From CAXBCP01 sp963974055 (GTDB taxonomy: Bacteria; Pseudomonadota; Alphaproteobacteria; MPNO01; UBA830): DNA of 39,219 nucleotides. The position numbers and the translations under genes are program-made. The stretch is taken from NCBI GenBank assembly GCA_963974055.1, contig CAXBCP010000040.1, positions 1 through 39,219 on the forward strand, in the 5' to 3' direction. Below, one piece after another: positions 17,865-26,144 of this stretch (its first letter is position 1; every line of letters begins with the position of its first letter). Below the pieces are notes generated by a model. That model was not told the origin of the DNA, did not search any database, and was given only the letters and a program-made list of their open reading frames with translations.

Positions 17865-18520
17865 TAAAAGGTAAATCCTTCTTCCAGATCGAATTCCGGC
17901 AGCCCCGGCACGTTTGCGTCAAACAGTACACGGCTGGAAACGATTCCGCCGCTTTTTACAAACAGGGTCGCAACGCCGGTTTCGGATTTGTCGGCGATTA
18001 CCGCGCATAGGCGCCCGCCTTCGCCGAGCTGGGCGAGGATCGCATCCGACATCTTTTCGCAGGCACCGTTGACCATGATCACATCATACGGCTCCTGGTC
18101 GGCCCAGCCCGCGTTCACCTGTCCGATTTCGATCACGACATTGTCGAGGCCGAGCTTCGTTATCCGGCCGCCTGCGGCACCCGCAAGCTCCGTATCGCTC
18201 TCCACCGCGACCACCGCCCGGGCGATATGCCCGAGCACCGCCGACGAATAGCCTGCGCCGCAGGCAACATCGAGTACCACGTCTTCCGGTCCGATTTCCG
18301 CCGCCTGTATCATCCGGGCCAGAACCATCGGCTCCACCAGGCAGCGGCTTTTTCCGATCCTGATATCCTCATCGATATAGGCAAAGCTCGCGCGGTCCTC
18401 GGGAACGAACATTTCCCGCGGCACGTTCCCCATTGCGGCAAGAACCTTTGCATCGGTGACCTTGTTGGTCCTCAACTGAGTATCGACCATTGTTTGTCGA
18501 AGCGCTTCGTAATCGGGCAT
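17864..18520 (-). CDS. PCMT-like methyltransferase (protein-L-isoaspartate O-methyltransferase family)
   Basis: The protein belongs to the SAM-dependent family of isoaspartyl methyltransferases, which repair damaged Asp/Asn residues. From ATG 18520 it is 218 residues. The N-terminal MVDTQLRTNKVTD and VPREMFVPED are family-typical; the SAM-binding motif I is VVLDVACGAGYSSAVL and the post-I acidic residue is in AVVAVESD. Motif II reads VIMVNGACEKM where classical Pcm has a VTAA-type segment, so substrate specificity is uncertain and I give no gene symbol. A TTG at 18532 would add four residues. It is coupled to tolC (TAATG), an arrangement I recall as common in alphaproteobacteria. A 9-bp GC hairpin (18539-18558) lies in the leader. 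Confidence 0.85.
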   Translation of the reverse strand: MPDYEALRQTMVDTQLRTNKVTDAKVLAAMGNVPREMFVPEDRASFAYIDEDIRIGKSRCLVEPMVLARMIQAAEIGPEDVVLDVACGAGYSSAVLGHIARAVVAVESDTELAGAAGGRITKLGLDNVVIEIGQVNAGWADQEPYDVIMVNGACEKMSDAILAQLGEGGRLCAVIADKSETGVATLFVKSGGIVSSRVLFDANVPGLPEFDLEEGFTF

Positions 18521-18682
18521 CTGATTCGCCAATCCGAGAAGCCGGCCGGGGCCGGCTTGGCTGTGGTTTCGGGCCGGGACGGCCCCAGATCGGACACATT
18601 ATCCGATGGCGGTTAACGTAGTGCTAACTAAAGGAATTGACGAGTCCCGACAAGATTTTAGTCCGCCGGATGCCGGAGAATC

Positions 18683-18711
18683 TTGACCGGCCCCGGCCGC
18701 CCGCCTATATA
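18683..18711 (+). promoter_or_regulatory. Sigma-70-type promoter of tRNA-Cys
   Basis: A -35 box TTGACC (18683-18688, preceded by C as in alphaproteobacterial promoters) is followed by exactly 17 bp and a -10 box TATATA (18706-18711). The tRNA begins 31 bp downstream of the -10 box, leaving a short leader. Spacing and both boxes are close to consensus, which makes this the clearest housekeeping promoter in the window. Confidence 0.85.
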
Positions 18712-18742
18712 GCGCGACCTGCGATCGCGTGTTGCAGGGCAC

Positions 18743-18816
18743 GGCCCGGTGGGAGAGAGGCTATCCAGCGGATTGCAAATCCGTCTACAGCGGTTCGAAT
18801 CCGCTCCGGGCCTCCA
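18743..18816 (+). tRNA. tRNA-Cys (anticodon GCA)
   Basis: A complete 74-nt cloverleaf: acceptor arms GGCCCGG and CCGGGCC pair over 7 bp, the anticodon loop is TTGCAAA (anticodon GCA, stem GCGGA/TCCGT), and the T arm is AGCGG-TTCGAAT-CCGCT. The discriminator base is T and CCA is encoded at 18814-18816. A near-consensus promoter lies just upstream. Confidence 0.97.
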
Positions 18817-18856
18817 GCACTTCACGACATATCCGGTAATACCCCCAATCGGTATC

Positions 18857-18877
18857 TCCGGCACGCCGGACGGTTTT
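18857..18877 (+). terminator. Possible weak terminator after tRNA-Cys
   Basis: A 5-bp stem TCCGG/CCGGA with a CACG loop (18857-18870) is followed by CGGTTTT. The stem is short and the T run has only four residues, so this is a weak candidate; it is supported mainly by its place 41 bp after the tRNA. Confidence 0.35.
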
Positions 18878-18995
18878 GCCCGATTTTAAGAATTCGGCCA
18901 ACTGACAGGGTCAATTCGGGCAGCAACTGATTCTGTCCACGTGCGAACCCGATCCGATAGGACAATACCCGACGGTCGATCAAGGCCGTCGCGGC

Positions 18996-19151
18996 TTACT
19001 CAAAACGGCGGAAGACGATTTCCCGGCGGATTTTGTGCGCGTGCAAACGCAGGTGCGCCGTGAACTGGATATCGCTTGTGCGGTATCCGAATTCGACCGG
19101 AACGGCAAAAGCCCGGAGCCGATGATCCAAAACGTCTAACGCTTCGATCAT
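18996..19151 (-). CDS. Possible small protein, 51 aa
   Basis: An ATG at 19151 with GAGG five bases upstream opens a 51-codon frame ending at TAA 18996. The peptide begins MIEALDVLDHRLRAFAVPV and ends in a basic REIVFRRFE. It has no membrane helix and I do not recognise it. It lies 23 bp downstream of the 27-aa frame at 19175-19258 on the same strand, so the two could form a tiny operon. A 6-bp inverted repeat (CGACGG/CCGTCG, 18970-18991) follows it but has no T run. Weak call: coding status rests only on the start signal and position. Confidence 0.35.
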   Translation of the reverse strand: MIEALDVLDHRLRAFAVPVEFGYRTSDIQFTAHLRLHAHKIRREIVFRRFE

Positions 19152-19174
19152 CCCGTCCTCACCAATTCCCCCCG

Positions 19175-19258
19175 TTACGAGGCGGAACCGGCTGCGATCG
19201 CGGCGGTAAAGATAAAGAGCCCGAAAAGCCCCAGTAGGAGGAGATATGAATCGCGCAT
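19175..19258 (-). CDS. Possible 27-aa single-helix membrane peptide
   Basis: ATG at 19258, preceded by GGGTGAG, opens a 27-codon frame ending at TAA 19175. The peptide starts MRDSYLLLLGLFGLFIF and ends AAIAAGSAS: a charged start followed by one continuous hydrophobic helix, the usual pattern for small membrane peptides. No family is recognised. An alternative reading is chance hydrophobicity in a non-coding gap. Confidence 0.35.
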   Translation of the reverse strand: MRDSYLLLLGLFGLFIFTAAIAAGSAS

Positions 19259-19421
19259 GACTCACCCGTTTGTTGTGCGGAGGGGAACCAGTTCAGCGCG
19301 AGTGGTATCCGAAGCTAACAGAATCGGCGATTGAAAATCCGCCCGGAATTCATGCCCGCTTTGTCTCACTGGCTTTTCGCACTATCCTTCCGAAAAACAA
19401 CGACCAATCGGGAGCGCACAG

Positions 19422-21062
19422 GTGACCAGTCCCTTCGAGATCGGGCTCGACAAAAATCCCGCCAATTTCGTGGCGCTTACGCCGCTGAGCTTTATCGAAC
19501 GTTCCGCCGCAACCTACCCCGACCGGACCGCCGTCATCCACGGCGCCATCCGGCGCAGCTGGGCCGAAACCTATACCCGCTGCCGGCAGCTCGCCAGCGC
19601 CCTGGAAAAACACGGGCTGAAGCGCGGCGACACCGTTGCCGCCATGCTGCCCAACATCCCCGCCATGGTCGAAGCCCATTTCGGCGTGTCCATGATGGGC
19701 GGCGTCCTGAACGCGCTGAATATCCGCCTCGACGCGGACGCCATCGCTTTCATCCTCGATCATGGCGAAGCAAAGGTGCTGCTCACCGACCGGGAATTTT
19801 CAGCCACGATCAAGGCCGCGCTCGACCAGGTCGGTTCCGACATCTTCGTGATAGACGTCGACGATGCGACCTATGACGGCGGCGAATTCCTGGGTACCGT
19901 CGAGTACGAGGATTTCATCGCCGGCGGCGATCCCGAATATCCCTGGACATGGCCGGCGGACGAATGGGAAGCCTGTTCCCTGAACTACACGTCCGGCACC
20001 ACCGGCAACCCGAAGGGCGTCGTCTACCATCACCGCGGCGCGTTTCTGAACGCCATCGGCAACATGATGGTCTGGGCGATGCCGCCGCATCCGGTCTATC
20101 TCTGGACCCTGCCCATGTTCCATTGCAACGGCTGGTGTTTTCCGTGGACCGTCGCCGCCCTGGCCGGGACCAATGTCTGCCTGCGCCGTGTCGAGGCGGC
20201 GCCGATCTTCGACGCCATCGCCGAACACGGCATCACCCATTTCTGCGGCGCGCCGATCGTCCTCAATATGCTCGCGAATGCCCCGGAAAGCGCCCGCAAG
20301 CCGTTTTCCCATATCGTCGAGGCCGCCACCGCCGGCGCATCGCCCCCCGCCGCGGTGATCGAGAAAATGGAAAGTCAGGGTTTCAACATCACCCATGTAT
20401 ACGGACTGACGGAAACCTACGGCCCGTCCGTGGTCAGCGCCTGGCATCCGGAATGGGACGACAGGCCGATTGCCGACCGGGCCGCGCTCAAAGCGCGTCA
20501 GGGGGTACGCTATCACGTGCTCGAGGCGCTTATGGTCGGCGACCCTGAAACCCTCGAACCCGTCCCGCAGGATGGCGAGACGATGGGCGAGATATTCTTC
20601 CGCGGCAACGACGTGATGAAAGGCTATCTAAAGAACCCGAAGGCGACCGAAGAGGCCTTCGCCGGCGGCTGGTTCCATTCCGGCGATCTCGGCGTCTGGC
20701 ATGAAGACGGATATGTGGAACTCAAGGACCGGTCGAAGGACATCATTATCTCCGGCGGCGAGAACATCTCGTCGATCGAGGTCGAAGGCCTGCTCTACAA
20801 GCACCCCAAGGTGCTTGAAGCCGCCGTCGCCGCCCGCCCCGACGCCAAGTGGGGCGAAAGCCCCTGTGCTTTCGTCACCCTGAAAGAGGGCGAAGAATCG
20901 TCCGAGGCGGAGATCATTGCGTTCTGCCGCGAAAACATGGCCCGCTTCAAAGTGCCGAGGACCGTCGTCTTCGGTCCGCTGCCGAAAACCTCGACCGGCA
21001 AGATCCAGAAATTCATCCTCCGCGAACACGCCAGAGAGCTCGGCGAACGTACCGAAGACTGA
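19422..21062 (+). CDS. AMP-forming acyl-CoA synthetase (DmdB-like medium-chain/methylmercaptopropionate group)
   Basis: This ANL-superfamily enzyme activates a carboxylic acid as acyl-AMP and then acyl-CoA. The 546-residue protein shows all core motifs: YTSGTTGNPKGVVYHHRG (phosphate loop, about residue 190), HVYGLTETYGP, WFHSGDLGVWHEDGY with the ribose-binding Asp, KDIIISGGENISS (hinge), and the C-terminal catalytic Lys in TSTGKIQKFILRE. The overall pattern (NYTSGTTG, MFHCNGWCFPW) fits the group that includes 3-methylmercaptopropionyl-CoA ligase DmdB and medium-chain ligases; the substrate is not fixed by sequence. The start is GTG with GGGAG seven bases upstream. It is followed 7 bp later by a second ligase-like gene and then an MFS exporter, likely one operon. 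Confidence 0.9.
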   Translation: MTSPFEIGLDKNPANFVALTPLSFIERSAATYPDRTAVIHGAIRRSWAETYTRCRQLASALEKHGLKRGDTVAAMLPNIPAMVEAHFGVSMMGGVLNALNIRLDADAIAFILDHGEAKVLLTDREFSATIKAALDQVGSDIFVIDVDDATYDGGEFLGTVEYEDFIAGGDPEYPWTWPADEWEACSLNYTSGTTGNPKGVVYHHRGAFLNAIGNMMVWAMPPHPVYLWTLPMFHCNGWCFPWTVAALAGTNVCLRRVEAAPIFDAIAEHGITHFCGAPIVLNMLANAPESARKPFSHIVEAATAGASPPAAVIEKMESQGFNITHVYGLTETYGPSVVSAWHPEWDDRPIADRAALKARQGVRYHVLEALMVGDPETLEPVPQDGETMGEIFFRGNDVMKGYLKNPKATEEAFAGGWFHSGDLGVWHEDGYVELKDRSKDIIISGGENISSIEVEGLLYKHPKVLEAAVAARPDAKWGESPCAFVTLKEGEESSEAEIIAFCRENMARFKVPRTVVFGPLPKTSTGKIQKFILREHARELGERTED

Positions 21063-21069
21063 CCGGCGC

Positions 21070-22374
21070 ATGTGGGAAACGCCGGAAATACCCTTCCCCG
21101 CCGTATCGCGCGAACAGATCGCCGATATCAGGCGTCTCCGCCGGCGGGTTGCGGTGGAACGGGCGAAAAAATCCCGGTTCTTTGCGGGCAGGCTCGATCA
21201 CCTGAATCTCGACCATATCCATGAACCGGAAGAATGGGCGAAAATTCCGATCCTGACCAAGGACGAACTGCGGGTTATCGACCCCGCCGATTTCCAGGAC
21301 GATTTCTGCATCGCGCCGCGCACGGAAATTATCGAATTCTGGCGCTCGGGCGGCTCGACCGGCAAGCCCCTGTTTTATCCGCGCACGATGAACGACCTGC
21401 GCCTCGCCCGGGAAGGATTTCGCCGCGCCTGGGACGCCGCAGGACTGAAAAAAGGCGATCTCGCCCATGTATCTTTCCCGCTCGGCATTCACCCGGTCGG
21501 ACAGGTCTATTGCCGCACCGCCCAGCAGATGGGCATCGGCGTAAACTGGTGCGGTGCGGGCAATTCGACGCCCAGTGAAATGCAGGTGGAACTGATCCGC
21601 ACGCTGAAGCCCACCGTCTGGTGCGGGATGGCGAGCTACGGGCTGCAGCTTGCCCAGGTCGCCGAACGAATGGGGTTCGACCTCGCGTCCAGTTCGGTGA
21701 CGAAATTCCTGACCGCCGCAGAGCCCGTTTCCGCCGGCAAGCGCGCCCGCATCGAGGCGCTCTGGGGTGCGGAACTCTACGATCAGTTCGGTTGCACGGA
21801 GACATCCTTCATGGCGAGCGAATCCGAACGCCATGACGGCATGCATTTCTGGACCGACATGTTCGACCTCGAAGTCGTGGACGAACACACCGGCGAGCCG
21901 GTCGCCGAAGGCGAAAACGGCATTCTCGTCACCACGCCGTACTGGAACAACGAGATGACGCCGTTTCTGCGATGGGAAACCGGAGACTACGTTTCATATT
22001 ACGACAAAGGCGAAACCGACGGACGCCTGTCTGTCTATCCGATGATCCGCCACGCGGCGCGGACATCCGGGTTTTTCAAGGTCCGCGGCATAAACGTCAA
22101 TCACGCCGATTTCGAGGATTTCATGCATCGGCGTCTCGACATCACCGACTTCAAGGTCGAAGTCGAGGAAACGGACGCGCTCGACCTGATGCGGGTGTCG
22201 GTCGAAGTAGCGGCTACCGGGGACCCCGAAAATGCAACCGCGGCGCTCCTGGCCGATATCCGCAGGACTTTCGAACTTTCCCCCGAAATTGCGCTGCTCG
22301 ACGCCGGCACGCTGGAACGGGAACTTCAGACCCAGGTCAAGCAGCAGCGCTTCGTCGACAAGCGCGGCCTTTGA
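21070..22374 (+). CDS. Phenylacetate-CoA ligase-like (PaaK family) enzyme
   Basis: The protein is an AMP-forming ligase of the PaaK/coenzyme F390 synthetase group, 434 residues from ATG 21070. The nucleotide-binding loop is RSGGSTGKPLFYPRT (near residue 95), the second motif is ELYDQFGCTETSFM, and the third is RWETGDYVSYYDKG; the C-terminal small domain includes FFKVRGINVNHADFEDFMH, as in PaaK. A longer in-frame opening exists inside the upstream gene, but the upstream part is a shadow. Aromatic or other carboxylic-acid substrate is unknown. The 7-bp gap from the first ligase and the 16-bp gap to the exporter indicate co-transcription. Confidence 0.87.
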   Translation: MWETPEIPFPAVSREQIADIRRLRRRVAVERAKKSRFFAGRLDHLNLDHIHEPEEWAKIPILTKDELRVIDPADFQDDFCIAPRTEIIEFWRSGGSTGKPLFYPRTMNDLRLAREGFRRAWDAAGLKKGDLAHVSFPLGIHPVGQVYCRTAQQMGIGVNWCGAGNSTPSEMQVELIRTLKPTVWCGMASYGLQLAQVAERMGFDLASSSVTKFLTAAEPVSAGKRARIEALWGAELYDQFGCTETSFMASESERHDGMHFWTDMFDLEVVDEHTGEPVAEGENGILVTTPYWNNEMTPFLRWETGDYVSYYDKGETDGRLSVYPMIRHAARTSGFFKVRGINVNHADFEDFMHRRLDITDFKVEVEETDALDLMRVSVEVAATGDPENATAALLADIRRTFELSPEIALLDAGTLERELQTQVKQQRFVDKRGL

Positions 22375-22390
22375 GACGGACCGCGGGGCT

Positions 22391-23596
22391 TTGAGCAAAT
22401 CGTCCGGCGTCGCATCGAACGCGCTTCTGACCGGCGCCGTGCTGACCTTGCTCGTCGCCATCAACCCGGTAAACACCGACTCGCTCGCGCCGGGCGTTCC
22501 CGCCCTGCGCAACTATTTCGGCGTCTCGACCAGCGAAGCGAACCTGGTCTTCAGCGTCTACGTCTTCGCCTACGGCTTCATGCAGCTTGTCTACGGACCG
22601 ATTGCCGACAGGTTCGGCCGCAGACCGGTGCTGATCGGCGCGCTCGGCGTGTATTGCCTCGCAACCCTGCTGCTTGCGATCGCGCCGTCCTTCGACACCA
22701 TCCTCCTCGGCCGGGCCCTCCAGGGGGCAAGCGCATCGGCGGCCCCTGCCCTGGCCCGCGCCGTCATCCGCGACATTTACGGCGTCGACGGTTCCCGCAA
22801 GGTCATGAGCTATGTGATGTCGGCCTTCGGCATCATGGCCATCGGTGCGCCGGCGATCGGCGGCGTCCTCGTGGCCTGGCATGGATGGCAGGCATCGTTC
22901 TATTTCTGCCTGGTATACGGCGTCGTCACCCTGACGGCCGTTTTCGTACTGCTGAAGGAATCCCGTCCGGAAGGCGCACCTTCGTCGCTAAGCCTGTCGT
23001 CCACATTCGCCGTATATCTGCGCCTGACCCCCAGTCCCGTTTTCGCGCTGAACTGCGTCACGAACATGCTGATGTATGCGGCAATGTTCGTCTGGCTGGC
23101 CGGCAGCATGCTGGTCATTGTGGACGGCTACGGGATACGCCCGGAAATCGGCGGATTGCTGTTCGCCTGCGGCTCGGGCGGATTCATGCTCGGCGCCGGC
23201 GTCGCCGGACGGCTGGGAACGCGTCTTGGCGCGCCTGCGCTGATCGTGCTCGGAAGCATCGTCGGCATTGCATCGGCCGCCCTGATCGTCGTACTCAGCC
23301 TGCTGGACGTTCGCACCGGCCTCGCCGTCGCCCTGCCCGCCTTCCTGTGGATGTTCGGCCATGGTCTCCACTACCCGCAATCGATGGCCGCCGCCGTCGC
23401 CCCGTTTCCGCAAACGGCGGGTGCCGCCTCGTCGCTGATCGGCTTCTACCAGACCTGTGCCGGCGCTGTCGCGGCCTTCGTCATGGGCGTCCTTCACGAC
23501 GGCTCGGCGCTGCCGCTGGGCGCCTTGATGCTGTGTCTTAGTATCCTCGCATTGCTGGCCTATGTGCCGTTCTATCGGCGGGTTCTCCGGCCATAA
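22391..23596 (+). CDS. Bcr/CflA-family MFS drug-type transporter
   Basis: This is a 12-helix major facilitator exporter, 401 residues. The signature loop between helices 2 and 3 is YGPIADRFGRRPVLIG, and the N-terminal DSLAPGVPALRNYFGVSTSEANLVFSVY segment is typical of the Bcr/CflA subfamily; helix 5 has AIGAPAIGGVL (motif C-like). The start is TTG at 22391: it is the only start near the expected N-terminus and lies 16 bp after the ligase stop; upstream codons in this frame are a shadow. Family members export small drugs or metabolites; its operon with two CoA ligases hints at export of a related acid, which is inference. Confidence 0.87.
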   Translation: MSKSSGVASNALLTGAVLTLLVAINPVNTDSLAPGVPALRNYFGVSTSEANLVFSVYVFAYGFMQLVYGPIADRFGRRPVLIGALGVYCLATLLLAIAPSFDTILLGRALQGASASAAPALARAVIRDIYGVDGSRKVMSYVMSAFGIMAIGAPAIGGVLVAWHGWQASFYFCLVYGVVTLTAVFVLLKESRPEGAPSSLSLSSTFAVYLRLTPSPVFALNCVTNMLMYAAMFVWLAGSMLVIVDGYGIRPEIGGLLFACGSGGFMLGAGVAGRLGTRLGAPALIVLGSIVGIASAALIVVLSLLDVRTGLAVALPAFLWMFGHGLHYPQSMAAAVAPFPQTAGAASSLIGFYQTCAGAVAAFVMGVLHDGSALPLGALMLCLSILALLAYVPFYRRVLRP

Positions 23597-23676
23597 CCGG
23601 CAGGTAAAACATTTGCCGGACGCCGGTTCGGTGATAAAACGGTGCCGACTATTGTAACGGGGTAGGAACCATCTCC

Positions 23677-24510
23677 ATGGAAAAGCAGGCAGACGAAGCG
23701 ATCGACCAGGTCGTTGAAATCGCGACGACATACGGGATCGACATCGTCGGCGCCCTTGCGATCCTCATCATCGGCTGGATTGCCGCGGGCTGGGCCGGAC
23801 GCGCCACCGAACGCGCACTGGGCCGGTCCAGAAAAATCGACATCACGCTTCAGCATTTCTTCGGAAGCCTCGTCAGATACGCCCTGATCGTCTTTACGGT
23901 CCTGGCCACGCTACAGCAGTTCGGCGTGCAGACCACCAGCTTCCTCGCCGTCCTCGGCGCCGCCGGCCTCGCGATCGGTCTGGCCCTTCAGGGCACGCTG
24001 TCGAATGTCGCCGCCGGCGTCATGCTGCTGATTTTCCGACCCTTCAAAATCGGCGATTTCATCGAGGCGGGTTCCGTTACCGGAACGGTGACAAATCTCA
24101 GCCTGTTCACGACCGAACTTAAAACCGGCGACGGCATTTACATCGTGTCGCCCAATACGGAACTGTGGGGCAAATCGCTCAAGAATTTCAGCCGCAACCC
24201 GACCCGGCGGGTTCAGATCGTGCTGGGGATCGATTACGGCGACGACATCAATCTCGCCATCGAGACCGCGAAATCGGTGGTCGCGGGTGAAAGCCTGGCG
24301 CTGAGCGACCCCGAACCCCAATATGTCGTCGCCGAGATGGCCGAAAGTTCCGTCAACATTTTCGTCCGCGTATGGGTCAACACGCCCGATTACTGGACGG
24401 TCTACTTCAACCTGAACAAGGGCCTCAAAGAGGCCTGCGACAAGGCAGGCATAACGATCCCCTTCCCGCAGCGCTCGCTTCATATCGAAAGCGGCGAACT
24501 ACCCAAATAG
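23677..24510 (+). CDS. Small-conductance mechanosensitive channel (MscS family)
   Basis: This channel opens under membrane tension to release solutes. The 277-residue protein has three membrane helices: about 20-38, 62-82, and the pore helix with the hallmark small-residue pattern AVLGAAGLAIGLALQGTLSNVAAGVMLLIFRPFKIGD (about 90-125). The cytoplasmic beta domain and alpha-beta domain follow, ending in ITIPFPQRSLHI, which is the conserved MscS tail. Length matches E. coli MscS. Upstream GTAGGAACC is the likely ribosome-binding site. It follows the MFS gene by 80 bp. Confidence 0.95.
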   Translation: MEKQADEAIDQVVEIATTYGIDIVGALAILIIGWIAAGWAGRATERALGRSRKIDITLQHFFGSLVRYALIVFTVLATLQQFGVQTTSFLAVLGAAGLAIGLALQGTLSNVAAGVMLLIFRPFKIGDFIEAGSVTGTVTNLSLFTTELKTGDGIYIVSPNTELWGKSLKNFSRNPTRRVQIVLGIDYGDDINLAIETAKSVVAGESLALSDPEPQYVVAEMAESSVNIFVRVWVNTPDYWTVYFNLNKGLKEACDKAGITIPFPQRSLHIESGELPK

Positions 24511-24523
24511 ATCACATCGGACG

Positions 24524-24552
24524 GAGGCAGCCGTCTGTCAGGCGGCTGCCTC
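24524..24552. terminator. Possible hairpin between convergent genes
   Basis: A perfect 10-bp stem GAGGCAGCCG/CGGCTGCCTC with a 9-base loop lies between the MscS stop and the convergent dioxygenase, covering the last codons of the latter. It lacks a T run on either strand, so it may be a bidirectional stop or simply a stabilising hairpin. Confidence 0.4.
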
Positions 24553-25527
24553 GAACCGGTAATACTTCGCGAAACGCATCAGGAATTCATCGGTCATCGA
24601 AAACAGGATCGTGTCTTCAATGGCATGATGCTCGATCCAGTTCCAGGTTGGCGCGACAAACGTGTCCCCCCGCCCCCAGGGGATGTCCGCATCCCCGACC
24701 GTACTGACCCCGCTTCCCATCATCGGGCTGAATACGACATTTGCCGAATGACGGTATCGACGCGTGGATTGCCCCGCTTCAAGACGTTCGACATAGATGC
24801 CGATGGTCGGCATTTCATCCGCCTCCAGCCGCACCCGCCTGCCGAAATGCCCCTCGGTATCGGCCGCCGCGCGCTCCGTCCGTTTCAGGATCGTTTCCCA
24901 GGTAAACCTGTACGGCGAATCCGGCGATACCCGCTCCACCGCCGCGAATCCGTCGGGATGTTCTTCGAAAAACATCGGTTCGAGCAGGTGGGTCAGCGGC
25001 ACGTCCAGCCCGTCGAGCCAATAGGCCGGCTGATCGCCGTCATGCCCGTGCCCGTGCCAGCACCATCCGGGCGTGAGCACGATATCGCCGGTCTCCATGG
25101 GATGCTTTTCCCCGTTGACGACCGAAAACGACCCCTCGCTCTCGATAATAACCCGCAGCGCATGCGGCGCGTGACGGTGCGTTTTGGCCTCCTCGCCGGG
25201 CAGGATCATCTGGTAGGCGTTGACGAGGGTTTTCGCCGTCGCGATATCGTTGCCGTCTACCGGATTGCGCAGGATCAGATTGCGCCGTTCGGCGAGTTCC
25301 GTGTTGATCAGCCTGCCGGCCGCGTCGAGCGCTGTGCGGCAGTCGCTATAGCGCCAATGGGCGGGCCTGAACGGCGTGACCGGCTCGGCGCGCAATATCG
25401 GCGCCTTCCGGTCGATCCAGCCCGGCGTCATGTCCAGCGGGCCGAGGGCAGCGTACAGATCGTCCAGATTCCCCGCATCGCGGAGGGCCCGGGTCCTGTC
25501 CGCGGAAGTTGTTGCCGTACCGGTCAT
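24538..25527 (-). CDS. Gentisate 1,2-dioxygenase-like cupin enzyme
   Basis: The protein belongs to the bicupin ring-cleaving group that includes gentisate, salicylate and 1-hydroxy-2-naphthoate dioxygenases, which open aromatic rings with Fe(II) and O2. The 329-residue protein has the first cupin motif as THRHAPHALRVIIE (H117, H119) and GDIVLTPGWCWHGHGH (His near 158-162) as iron ligands; a second, C-terminal cupin lies around residues 240-320 (RYRHSANVVFSPMMGSG). The N-terminal segment PAHWRYSDCR is also typical. Exact substrate cannot be read from sequence. It stands alone on the minus strand; downstream pathway enzymes (maleylpyruvate isomerase, hydrolase) are not seen here. Confidence 0.87.
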   Translation of the reverse strand: MTGTATTSADRTRALRDAGNLDDLYAALGPLDMTPGWIDRKAPILRAEPVTPFRPAHWRYSDCRTALDAAGRLINTELAERRNLILRNPVDGNDIATAKTLVNAYQMILPGEEAKTHRHAPHALRVIIESEGSFSVVNGEKHPMETGDIVLTPGWCWHGHGHDGDQPAYWLDGLDVPLTHLLEPMFFEEHPDGFAAVERVSPDSPYRFTWETILKRTERAAADTEGHFGRRVRLEADEMPTIGIYVERLEAGQSTRRYRHSANVVFSPMMGSGVSTVGDADIPWGRGDTFVAPTWNWIEHHAIEDTILFSMTDEFLMRFAKYYRFEAAA

Positions 25528-25775
25528 TCTGGTCTCTCCATCCCTGTGACACCCCGGCTATGTCCGGTTGACCGGATCGTAGGCACATGCTGCGGGTTCG
25601 ACAATATCTGCGAATCGGTCGATGGAAAATCTCATGACACATCCCCACACGGCGACACGCGAATAATGGATTCGGGGCTGACGAAATTTACCAATCCGCA
25701 ACACTCGGAAGCATAATTTCCTTCGAGGGGGTAGAAACACGCTTCATCCGGTGTTATATGCCGATCCCTCACTGA

Positions 25776-25851
25776 TCCCCGGTAGCTCAGTTGGTAGAGC
25801 AGGTGGCTGTTAACCACCTTGTCGCTGGTTCGAGTCCGGCCCGGGGAGCCA
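25776..25851 (+). tRNA. tRNA-Asn (anticodon GTT)
   Basis: A complete 76-nt cloverleaf: acceptor TCCCCGG pairs with CCGGGGA, the D arm contains AGCTCAGTTGGTAGAGC, the anticodon loop CTGTTAA gives anticodon GTT, and the T arm contains GGTTCGAGTCC. The discriminator is G and CCA is encoded at 25849-25851. A strong terminator follows. Confidence 0.97.
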
Positions 25852-25859
25852 ATTCAAAC

Positions 25860-25895
25860 AAGGGGCCGGCGAATTTCGCCGGCCCCTTCGTTTTT
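25860..25895 (+). terminator. Rho-independent terminator of tRNA-Asn
   Basis: Arms of 14 bases (AAGGGGCCGGCGAA and TTCGCCGGCCCCTT) pair almost without a loop; with a realistic loop the stem is about 12 bp, very GC-rich, followed by CGTTTTT. It begins 9 bases after the tRNA 3' end. Confidence 0.92.
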
Positions 25896-26144
25896 CGGTC
25901 AAAAACGAGTCAGCTGACCTGCTCAGGATATTGGATAAGCCCCGGTGTTCTGCTGAAATTCCGATTGGCGAAGTCGCCCCCCTGTTTCCTCCTTTTTTCA
26001 CGGCGACTTTCGCGGTACCCGCAGCAATATAAACGCCGGTCCCAGAGGCCGCATATCCTGACAACCCCCATTGCGAATATCCGGCAGCACATATAAAGTT
26101 TCGAAAAACCGGCATAAAACCTGCCCACTCAGAGAGGATAATCC

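Larger units (their letters stand above)
18817..19421. other. Intergenic region between tRNA-Cys and CoA ligase gene
   Basis: About 600 bp with no gene of normal size. It holds a weak hairpin after the tRNA (18857-18877), an inverted repeat CGACGG/CCGTCG (18970-18991) and the two possible small minus-strand frames at 18996-19258. On the plus strand a strong ribosome-binding-like AGGAGG (19236-19243 region) precedes an ATG that stops after four codons. No copy of the tRNA 3' end was found that would mark an integration site. Confidence 0.6.

Noticed and set aside
18539..18558. Perfect 9-bp GC hairpin upstream of the methyltransferase gene as a terminator
   Set aside because: No T run on either strand; more likely a leader hairpin or chance in GC-rich DNA.
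18743..19421. tRNA-Cys as an integration site for a genomic island
   Set aside because: No repeated tRNA 3' end, integrase or composition change was found after it.
25791..26096. Frame of 101 codons starting inside tRNA-Asn
   Set aside because: It begins in the tRNA and reads through the terminator; a typical false call over a tRNA gene.
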